A program made the position numbers and the translations under genes. Positions 55,912 through 64,000 of a stretch of 64,000 nt of DNA are shown here, in pieces; the stretch's first letter is position 1, and every line of letters begins with the position of its first letter. Below the pieces are notes generated by a model. That model made no database searches, was not told where the DNA came from, and was given only the letters and a program-made list of their open reading frames with translations. Source of the stretch: Calocera cornea HHB12733 (lineage: Eukaryota; Basidiomycota; Dacrymycetes; Dacrymycetales; Dacrymycetaceae); the NCBI GenBank assembly GCA_001632435.1, contig KV423914.1, positions 351,764 to 415,763 of the forward strand, in the 5' to 3' direction.

Positions 55912-58013
55912 ATGGCTGTCCTCAAGCGTGCTGTGGCTGCTGCCGCCCTCGCGGGTCTGGCTTCCGCCGCTCCCCTGGTCAAGAAGGGTGACTTCGAGTT
56001 CATCACCACTGTCCCGTACGGCGACACGATCTTCAGCGTTGGTGATATCAGCTACCTCGCTTCAACGTCGACCCCTGTGCTCTCGGCTGCGTCGACCCAC
56101 TCCCTCACCACTGGCTCCATTGTGCCCTTCACCGTCATCACGACCGGCGACTGCTACGTCTCCGCCGACTTCGTCTCCAGCACTGTCCAATCCTTCACCG
56201 AGTGGGATGACGTCTACTCGGCTGGATTTTTGGAGGGTGTCTACATCTCCTCGAACTGCACAGGTGCCACGATCGACCCGGCAGTCTTCACGTGGGCCGA
56301 GAGCGCGAACGTCACGTCGCTCTTCTTGAGCTCGGAGTTCGGCAGCGTCGACACCGGCAAGACATCTTACACCGTCTCTTCGATTTACCAAGCCACCCCC
56401 ATCGAATGCGGTCCATACGCCGTCGCGATCTCGGAGGGCGGGGCCGCGTCGTTTTCCCTGGTCTACCGCCTCTACCAGGACCACCAGCGCACCTTCATCA
56501 TGGGTGTCTACCCCGCTCGTGATGCCATTGCAAGCTTCAAGGGTCTTCCCCAGTACCTCACCAAGTTCCAGGATGAGATGATCCCCGTCCCATCCCGCAT
56601 CTACTCGTGGTCCGACTCTCGCCCGCTTGCTGGGCTTCGTGTCGCCATCAAGGATCTGTACGATCTCAATGGTGTCCAGACCTCCGGCGGCTCAAGATCG
56701 TGGGCGACCATCACCCCTCCGGCCAACATCACCGCCCCGGCGATCCAGCAGATCATCAACCAGGGTGGCCAGATCATCGGGGCGAGTCGTTGCTCGTTCC
56801 TCTTATCAGCATACATCCTAACGATATTATGCAGAAATTCAAGACTGCTCAGTTCGCTTCCGGTGCCGATCCTTGGGACTGGGTCGACACCCAGTACCCC
56901 TTCAACCCTCGTGGAGACGGGTATCTCACCTGCTCCGCCTCCTCTTCCGGAGGTGGATGCTCTGTCGCTGCCTACGACTGGATAGACCACGCCATCGGTA
57001 CTGATACCGGTTCCTCCATGAGACGCCCGGCCTCCGTCTCCGGAACCTACGGCAATCGCCCTTCGCAGGGTATGATGTCCCTGGAGCACGTCCTTCCTCT
57101 CGGCGCTGCCCAGGATACCTCTGGTGTCTTCGCTCGCTCTCCTAAGGCGTGGCAGCACTTTGCCAAGGCGTACTATGCACCTGATCTCCACCAGGACCCC
57201 TCGATCAACGGTCTCGAGCCGCTTGTCATCAACGACACCTATGTTTGGCCCAAGAAGGTCTACTTCCCGGTGGACTACCTTCCCGTTCGCAACCCTGCTG
57301 CAGATGCGCTTGTTCAGCAGTTTGTCGCCAACCTGACCGCCCTCGGCATTGAGCGGGTCAACATGAACTTCACACAGGCGATGATCGCCGCTCCACCTAC
57401 CGTCAGCAACATGTCCATCTGGAACGGTGCCTCCAGTGTCCTCAACGGCCGCACCGCGTGGGAGGAGATCGGCAAGCCCCTGACGACCGCTTGGGCTCAG
57501 ATGTTCGACGGCCGCTACCCGCCTCTGGACCCCGCGCACCGCAACTGGCACAACTTCAATGAGGCTTCGGTCACCCTGGACAAGTACAACGCGTCCCTCC
57601 TCATCAAGCGTGCGTTCTCTGACTGGATGAACTACGACTTCTTGGGTGCCGACGCCGACTCTTGCTCGGAGGCTCTCTGGCTGTACGACATTGGTACCGG
57701 CGGTTTGCCCTCCTACCGCGAGGAGGACCTGATCACCGCCGCTGGTGCCAATGCTACACTGCTATCCTACCGCCCGCCTACCGCAAAGACCACCGGCGCG
57801 TCGATCTGCTCCTTTGCCGGCTGCCCTGACTTCACCGTCCAGCTTGGTCAAGTGCCCTACTTCAGCAACGTCACGTTCCACACTGAGATGGTTCCTGTCG
57901 CCATCAACGTCGTTGCTCGCCGTGGCTGTGACTTCATGCTGTTCAACCTCTTCGCTGAGATGGAGAGCAGGGGCATGCTGTCCCCAGTCAAGACCGGGAG
58001 GACCCCCTTCTGA
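55912..58013 (+). CDS. Secreted amidase-signature enzyme with Arp1-type N-terminal domain (copy 2)
   Basis: 682 residues, two exons. The intron (56782-56834) is 53 nt like that of copy 1, at the same place and phase, but starts GC (gcgagt) where copy 1 has gtaaga. Strongly similar to copy 1 along its whole length: signal peptide, N-terminal domain, LAGLRVAIKDLYD (Lys), SSSGGGCS (cis-Ser) and GTDTGSSMRRPAS (Ser nucleophile). The motif is closer to the GSDTGGS consensus than in copy 1. Twelve kb of unrelated housekeeping genes separate the paralogs. Confidence 0.88.
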
Positions 58014-58260
58014 GAAGCTCAATAGTAAGGCTCGGTCAAGGGATTACTTATAGTAAAACGAATATGTTTGTTGTACTCTTTAGCCCTGCTTGTGCCAGTA
58101 CGGGATAATAGACAGTGACGATCAGAAGCCGAAGTTTTGTGGCCATTAGTTATTATAAGTTAGTTCAGTTCAGCGCCGATTATATATAGAACCCTGAAAC
58201 CGATCGGAATTCCTGTGCGAGGTCACTCCTTCATCACTTGCCTAACACGCTTCTTGCATC

Positions 58261-58857
58261 ATGCCCAAAGTCGTCAGCCGTTCTGCTGCTTCAACTTCGA
58301 ATGGTGGGTCTTGACACCGGGTCAAATGACCCTATCTAATATGCTAGCAGCCGGTACAGCGTCAGACGGACAGCCATTGCGCGTGTACTACTGCCTGTGT
58401 GGTGAATTCATTGTCAGTTGCTTTGTGCAATCAAAGCCTCTTAGTCTGACACTGGGCATATCACAGCTGGTATCCGACAAGCGTCTTTCTGTGTTCCCTC
58501 AACGGGAAACGGATAATGCATACGTATTGCGTACGAAAGGTCCAGGAGCACCCGTCTTCAAGTTCAACGTGAACGACGGCGGCCGAACATTCGTCAAGCG
58601 GTGAGTGACCGAAGGTCCGGTGTAGTCCACCAATCTGACGATTTTCAAGGCCGACTGGACTCGAGTTACAGTATCGCTTTATCTGTCCGCGGTGTGAACT
58701 GTTAGTGGCATACCAGACACAGTCTGCGCATCTCGGACAGGCCGACTACGTCTACTGCGTGTATGGAGCTTTGAGTGAATTGCAAGGTCGTTCCGGAGAG
58801 GCCGCATTTGAGGGAGAGAATGAGGAAGGTGGCAAGATGATGAAGGCCGAGAGCTGA
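58261..58857 (+). CDS. STEEP1-like (CXorf56 homolog) protein
   Basis: 148 residues in four exons: 58261-58303, 58351-58412, 58467-58600, 58650-58857; introns of 47, 54 and 49 nt. The spliced protein starts MPKVVSRSAAST and has the family blocks QPLRVYYCLCGEF (CxC), LPRRKTDNA-like FPQRETDNAYVLRTKG, FKFNVNDGGRTFVKRPTGLE, QYRFICPRCELLVAYQ (CxxC) and YVYCVYGALSELQG. Human STEEP1 promotes STING exit from the ER; fungi lack STING, so the ancestral role must differ (mRNA-processing links are reported for the family). No single ORF shows it, so it is easily missed. Confidence 0.87.
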
Positions 58858-59001
58858 CGAGAGGTGGACTTGGCATCTGGTGCGTGGAGGCGACACACTC
58901 ACACGCGGACACCACTCATGCATCTCGATAGACTTCGGAACGAACTATGATGTATGACAACGACTCAATCCCAGTTCAAGCTGCACTGCGTCCGTGTTGG
59001 A

Positions 59002-60322
59002 CTACCACCCGTTTGGATGTATGATAACCTTGGTATACCCCTCCACCCTCTTCGTGAACTTTTCGTACGCATCCGGCGTGTCGTCGATCTCGACCGTCTT
59101 CGAGATGACGAACCCTGGCCTCGCACGGCCCGAAATGATCAAATCGCGCAGCTGAGCGTTGTACTGCTTGACATTGCATGGCCCGGTGCCGAGGGTCAAG
59201 CCCTTCCCGAACATCAGCCCGAAAGGAACAAGGATGTTGCCCTTCGAGGCCGACTCGTCTTTCGCACCGGGGTCGAAGGCCATGTAGACGCCCGGTATGC
59301 CGAGCCCTCCGCACGGTCGAACAACACGGCATAGCGAGTCGATGATCGCGTTGGGCTTCTCCGTCCGCCCATCCTGGCTGACCGCCTGGTAACCGACACA
59401 GTCGATGGCACGATCCACCATACCGCCATGCTGGGCAATGATCTGGTCGACGGCGTCACCCGTGGAGAAGTCGATCGGGATGCATCCGAGCTCCTTTGCC
59501 TTTGCCAATCGGTCGGGAACACGGTCGACGACGTAGACTGAGCTAGCGCCTCGGAGCAGGGCAGAATATGCGGCCATCAGGCCGACTGGGCCCGCCCCCC
59601 AGACCGCCACGCTATCACCCCTGTCGACGCGTCAGCACTGATCAAAGAAGCAGAGATGGAGCTGAACGCACGGTTGGAAACCCGACAAACTCAGTCCATG
59701 CCAGCCAGTCGGGAAGATGTCCGACAACAGGACAAAGTCGTTCTCGTTCTCCCTCCCAGGCGGCAAGACCAAGGCGTTGAAGTCGGCCCAGGGCACGCGG
59801 AGGTACTGCGCCTGACCACCATCGTACGGACCGATACCCAGCCCGTACGCACCACCCGCATAGCCCTCGGTCACCTCTGTGCAGTAGCCGGTTCGACCGA
59901 CGTTGCAGTTCCTGCAGTGACCGCAGGAGACGTTGAACGGCACGACTATGCGGTCGCCCTTCTTCAACATCGCCTGTTCTGCGTCAGCTCCGCCATCCTA
60001 ATCGGTCAGCCGAACTGCGCACCACGCCATCGCCGACTTCCTCAACAATGCCCAGATTCTCATGCCCAACGATGAGCCCTCCCCCAGCCGGTGTCCGCCC
60101 CTCATACAAATGCAGGTCCGACCCGCAGATGGCAGTCGTCGTGACCTTCATAATCACATCGCACGGATGCTGGATCTTGGGCACCGGCCGCTCCTCGACG
60201 ACAATCTTGTACGGCTCAACGTACACGGCGGCCTTCATCGTCTGCGGGGTGTGCCCGTTGGAGCCGTTCATGGTCGAGGATGTGGGCGGCTTGGTATGCA
60301 GATGGAGGACGTTGTCGTGCAT
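59002..60322 (-). CDS. Zinc alcohol dehydrogenase, formaldehyde-dehydrogenase-like
   Basis: 406 residues in three exons (60322-60023, 59973-59672, 59620-59002). Medium-chain dehydrogenase: catalytic zinc in TAICGSDLHLYEG and VGHENLGIVEE, structural zinc cysteines in SCGHCRNCNVGRTGYC, Rossmann VAVWGAGPVGLMAA and VVDRVPDRL. The DCVGYQA and GIPGVYM blocks match the glutathione-independent formaldehyde dehydrogenase group (FdhA-like), which keeps tightly bound NAD. In fungi the substrate is uncertain. A start at the internal Met (60271) is possible. Confidence 0.88.
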
Positions 60323-61223
60323 CAATGTCGTGTGCTCAGTCCGGTCTGCTTATATCACAAACAGAGAGAGCAGGCAATATCTGTCTGCCTCATCCGTACC
60401 TCCGCCTTCTGGGCATATATGTACCCCAGCCACAAACATGTCCACGCATCATCTGCGAAGCCCAAGCTCCTCGTAAACCCCAGATCCCCCAGGCCGGCTG
60501 AACGCAACAGGCACTAATGATTATCCTGATCGGTGACCTGTAATAATGGTGCGCACCAGGCCCGGGCGCGAAACAGAGTGCGCGCTGCGGTGTGGCCGGT
60601 CTCAGGTGACCTGGGCGCGAGTATAGCCGGGGAGGGGGATGGGCGATTGCTCCCGACACTGGTCACTTGGCGATCAGACACTGGGCACCACCTTGGCCAA
60701 CGTGTGAGGGACGGTCCAAGCTGGACCCAACATCCTCGATCGTGAATGAACGATGCTCATACGCTTTCGCAAGGCAGGATACCGTGACCCAGGAAGGGCT
60801 GGAAGGGCCCAACGAGCAACCTTTACCCTGTCCATCTATCTTTAGCACGCACACACAATGGTCCAATGTAACAACGCTCTGGGTATTCTCAGCAAGCTAG
60901 TCTAACGTACACCACGGGCAACTACACCATATCCCTCTCCCCCTCCCCGATCCCGTCTCTCTCTCTCGCGGTGCAAACTGGTAAATAGGACTGACAAACG
61001 GACGTGCGAACGGGACGGGACGAGGCGCTCTTGTGATCTGATCTGATCTGGACGAGTGAAATAGAAATAGAGAGAAAATTGGGGGAAGGAGAGTTGCATG
61101 CATGAGAGTGTCCCGATGTGATGCGACGCGACGTGGCTCTAGCCGGCTCTGGCAGGTCTGGCGGTGGTCGGTCGGCGAATGAGAGAAGAGACTGAGAGAA
61201 ACCGTGCGATGCAGGGGGACGGG
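60323..61223. other. Intergenic region
   Basis: About 0.9 kb with short CT- and GATCT-type repeats near 60950-61050. It should hold the dehydrogenase promoter and the BSD2-like 3' UTR. No gene seen. Confidence 0.45.
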
Positions 61224-62735
61224 CTAGTCGACCGCCTCGAGCCTGTGCGACTCCTCCGGCTGCTCGCCCCTCGACGTGCCTGGCACCCGCGTTCGTCTCT
61301 CCGACGCGCGCGGTATCCCGGCCGCGCGGACGACGCGCGCTGCTCGTCCTAAGCGATCGAGCAGGCCATACAGGTGCAGGTTCCGCCTTCTCTGCTCCGG
61401 CTCCGCGCTGGACGTAGCAGCGGCGGCAGCGGCGTCCCCGCCTTCGACAGCCTCGACCGCGGCAGCCTCCTCGCGCGCGCGCTCCTCCGCCTGCCGGCGG
61501 ACGTTGCGCTCCCAGCGCTTTACGCGCCAGAAGGAGAGGACGGAGGTGAGGAGGACGAACCAGCCGATGGTCATGAGGAAGAAGGAGAGCCACTCATTGG
61601 CTACCGAGAGCTCGTGCGGGAAGACGGGACTCGTGCCGTCCGCGTAGGGGAGGGAGGCGGGCGAGGACGGCAGGGTGTCGTTGTGCGTTTTGTAGTACGC
61701 GTCCGCCTCCTGTGCGGTGGAGAAGGACGGGGTCGGGTCGGGCGTGTCGGTCGGGTCGTCCGACGGGAAATGCCAGATGCCGTTCGCGTCCATCGTCCCC
61801 TGCGCGAGCGTCTCGGCGCGCTGCCGCAGGTAGAAGCCGTACTGTATGAGGGTGATCCCGAGCCCTGCGCGGGAGCCCTGCTTGGCGGCGTGCGAGGTGT
61901 GGAGGAGATAGGTGAGGAGGAAGCCCACGAACTGGAAGGAGAGGGAGACGAGGAGGTTCCAGAGGAAGGAGAAGAGCGAGCCGGGCGGGAGGTTGTCAAT
62001 GAGCAGGCTGGCGTTGGGCGAGATGGGCCCGGCGAACGCCGCTCCGCCCTGGCCGAGCGACGCCTCGTAGTATGGGGGCACGCTGTCGGACTGGGCGGTG
62101 AGGTAGCTCGGAGGCGGCTGGTTGCTGGCAATCTCAGGCACCCAGTCGGGGTTATCGCTCTCCTCGTTCAGCCCACGGCGCATGCCGTCCTGCCCATCAG
62201 GCTTGGCGGCCATGTTCGCGAACACGCCGTCGTTGCGCATACCCCCGCCCTGCGGGTGGACGATGCGCATGCTGCGGGGTGCGTAGTGCGTTGGGATGAT
62301 AGCGCCGAGCGCACGGCGCAGCACGCTCGTGCGCGAGGCCGCGGGCGGGTGGTACCCCGCTGGCAGGGGTACGCCGTTCGAGTTGCCCGCTACTGGAGGT
62401 GGGGACCCGGGAGGAGGGGGGTAGTGGAACCCGCCTGGGGGCGTCGGTGGCGGCTGCATGTAGCTGTCGTCCTCGTCCTCCGCGCCATTAGGAGCGGCAT
62501 CAAATATGACCTCGGCAGCAGGCGCTATGCGGACATGGCGCGGCTGGGGAGCGTGGATCGAGGAGGGGGAGGAGGACGCGGTGGGTGAGGGGAGGAGCGG
62601 GTGGTTGACGGGGCTGGATGGGCGGTCGGACGTCGGGCGAGGTGCGCGGCGCGGGGCGTTATCGTCCGTGTCTGAGTCTGATGCGTCGCCCAGGTCGAAC
62701 TGGTTGTCGACGGGGAGCGCCTCGTAGCGAGGCAT
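61224..62735 (-). CDS. BSD2: Bsd2/NDFIP-like adaptor of the Rsp5/Nedd4 ubiquitin ligase
   Basis: 503 residues, intronless, starting MPRYEALP. A long Pro-rich disordered half ends with two PPxY motifs (PPSY about 210, PPYY about 223) that bind WW domains. Three membrane segments follow: LFSFLWNLLVSLSFQFVGFL (about 250-275), GLGITLIQYGFYL (about 285-298) and LSFFLMTIGWFVLLTSVLSF (about 380-400), as in NDFIP1/2 and yeast Bsd2, which direct Rsp5 to metal transporters and other cargo in the Golgi/endosome. The tail is Arg/Glu/Ala-rich. Confidence 0.87.
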   Translation of the reverse strand: MPRYEALPVDNQFDLGDASDSDTDDNAPRRAPRPTSDRPSSPVNHPLLPSPTASSSPSSIHAPQPRHVRIAPAAEVIFDAAPNGAEDEDDSYMQPPPTPPGGFHYPPPPGSPPPVAGNSNGVPLPAGYHPPAASRTSVLRRALGAIIPTHYAPRSMRIVHPQGGGMRNDGVFANMAAKPDGQDGMRRGLNEESDNPDWVPEIASNQPPPSYLTAQSDSVPPYYEASLGQGGAAFAGPISPNASLLIDNLPPGSLFSFLWNLLVSLSFQFVGFLLTYLLHTSHAAKQGSRAGLGITLIQYGFYLRQRAETLAQGTMDANGIWHFPSDDPTDTPDPTPSFSTAQEADAYYKTHNDTLPSSPASLPYADGTSPVFPHELSVANEWLSFFLMTIGWFVLLTSVLSFWRVKRWERNVRRQAEERAREEAAAVEAVEGGDAAAAAATSSAEPEQRRRNLHLYGLLDRLGRAARVVRAAGIPRASERRTRVPGTSRGEQPEESHRLEAVD

Positions 62736-63144
62736 TGTCGTCGTTGGTGAGAGGGTGAGGGTAACGAGGAGGGGTGACGAGGAGGGAGGAGGAGCAGGAG
62801 GAAGAGGAGGAGGAGGAGGGAGTAGACGGTGAGGAGAGGAGAGAGTGTGCGTGTGCGGGTGTGTCGAGTCGATGGAGCGAGTGTGACGAAGCCGGGAAGG
62901 GGGCAACAGGAACGCCCCATCCAATCTGCAACAGCACTTTGCTTCCGCCCTTTCCCAGCACAGCCCCACCCGCAGCAGCCGAGCACCTTCCACCACGCAC
63001 CACATCCCATCCCATCACACCTCTAAACGCTGTCACATAGCGACCACCCGGTATCGTCGCATTACCCTAAGTTACTGGGAATAGACTCTAATTGTAATGG
63101 AGACAACACTATGACAATGACGCCGTATCTCCGCATCCCCGCAG
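62736..63144. other. Intergenic region upstream of BSD2-like gene
   Basis: Purine-rich GGA repeats directly upstream of the ATG; lies tail-to-head with the GST gene. No gene supported. Confidence 0.4.
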
Positions 63145-64000
63145 TCAGGGCAAGTCCCTCCCCGCCCGCGTGCTCTGCGCGACCGCGCTGTGACTCTCGT
63201 CCCTCAGATACCGCCCGTACACCTCCTCGTACCGCTCCGGCTCGCTCAGCGTAGCCACGTACGCAGGGCGCGCCGTGATGGCGCTCATCCACCCTTTAGC
63301 CACGTCAGCATCTTGCCTATCCTCGAACATGAACTGTAGATAGGGAGACGCACTGCTGAACCTTGGTGAGATCCCCGACGCATCCCACCCGCGGTGCTTC
63401 TCCAATATCGGGAACCTGGCAACCCAGGGCGCACACACCAGGTCCGCCATCCCCACCCCGCCCCCAGCGAAGAACGGCCCCTCCACATCCGCCATCTCCC
63501 CAAACCTGCGGAGCGCTCCTTCGAGCTCTGCTCTCCCTTCAGCCAATAGCAGTGATCCAGCGGGCAGGGGAACGTACCCGTCCGGGCGTCGGCCTGCTCC
63601 TCCGCGTCCTGCCGCTGCAGAAGCCTGTAGAAAGCGGGCACGACGGCCTTGGAAACATGGTCAATCGCGAGCGCTGCTTGCGCACGGGCGTAGGGGTCTT
63701 TCGGCAGCAGCGGGGGCGTGTCGGCGTAGGCTGCTGGCCGTTAGCTTCATTGCGCTCTGTGGAAAAGTGAAGGGGGCCGCACCGTCCTCGAGGAAATTGA
63801 GGATCACGAGACTCTCGTGCAGCGGCTTGCCGCGCCACTTGATCGCCTTACTTGCACCATTAGCCATCTATCCCATCCGCCCAGGCCTCGCACCCTGTGG
63901 CGAGCGGGAAGCGGTAGGAAGAGGGCGTACCGGCACCAGCCCCTTGGGCGACACCTCCAGGAAGTCAGCGTCTTTCTTATACGGGTTCTCTTCTTTGTAC
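63145..64000 (-). CDS. Glutathione S-transferase, 5' end outside the window
   Basis: Partial: the window end cuts the N-terminal exon. What remains shows the thioredoxin-fold half (NPYKKDADFLEVSPKGLVP, then GKPLHESLVILNFLED, the glutathione-binding ES motif) and the helical half (YADTPPLLPKDPYARAQAAL, FFAGGGVGMADLVCAPWVAR, ARPAYVAT). The layout is omega/GTT-like: conjugation or thiol transfer with glutathione, cytosolic. At least four introns. The catalytic Cys/Ser lies beyond the edge, so the class is not certain. Confidence 0.85.

Noticed and set aside
61374..62588. 404-residue plus-strand ORF opposite the BSD2-like gene
   Set aside because: Gly/Arg/Val-rich antisense shadow of an intronless gene with PPxY and membrane segments.

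Overview
The window reads as nuclear DNA of a filamentous basidiomycete, most likely an Agaricomycete. It is GC-rich and gene-dense (about 30 protein genes in 64 kb). Almost every gene is split by GT-AG introns of 47-62 nt, and the best family matches are fungal. There are no operons; genes lie in divergent and convergent pairs with short gaps, sometimes only 26-54 bp between stop codons. I rebuilt exon structures by hand, using reading frame, splice signals and family conservation. For most genes the exon sum is divisible by three, which supports the models.

Layout. 0-10 kb: an Avo2-like ankyrin protein (-), a small secreted histidine phosphatase (+), the NDR kinase Cbk1/Orb6 (-) with a long gene-free upstream region, a beta-lactamase-fold hydrolase (+) and a U2 snRNA gene (-). 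10-20.5 kb: the PX protein Lec1 (+), OMP decarboxylase URA3 (-) divergent from the tRNA/mRNA pseudouridine synthase PUS7 (+), and xylitol/sorbitol dehydrogenase (-). 21.8-29 kb: a Ran1/Ksp1-like kinase (+), 5-formyl-THF cyclo-ligase (+), a secreted GH18 chitinase (+) and the proteasome regulator PI31/Fub1 (-). 28.8-37 kb: the splicing helicase PRP5 (+), the GTPase RBG1/DRG1 (+), ALG8 (-) and VMA21 (+). 37-44 kb: a serine-rich orphan (-), a repeat-bearing gene-poor stretch and secreted amidase 1 (+). 44.7-55 kb: RNR2 (-), DOM34 (+), mitochondrial EF-G2 (+), an orphan with LFRxETP repeats (-), PKR1 (+) and the GINS subunit PSF3 (-). 55.9-64 kb: secreted amidase 2 (+), a STEEP1-like protein (+), a formaldehyde-dehydrogenase-like ADH (-), a Bsd2/NDFIP-like protein (-) and a glutathione S-transferase cut by the window end (-).

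Most of the content is housekeeping: RNA processing, translation rescue, nucleotide synthesis and replication, V-ATPase assembly, N-glycosylation. Mixed in are a few secreted or nutritional enzymes (chitinase, two paralogous amidases, histidine phosphatase, xylitol dehydrogenase). I see no biosynthetic cluster, transposon ORF, CRISPR array or phage. The less ordinary points are structural: a 7-nt microexon in RBG1, three introns that need GC-AG splicing (one being a GT-to-GC change between paralogs at the same position), a tiny terminal exon in PI31 that supplies an HbYX tail, MCB (ACGCGT) elements upstream of RNR2 and PSF3, a duplicated amidase whose first copy is flanked by diverged direct repeats, and an orphan nuclear-looking protein with repeated Pro-directed motifs.
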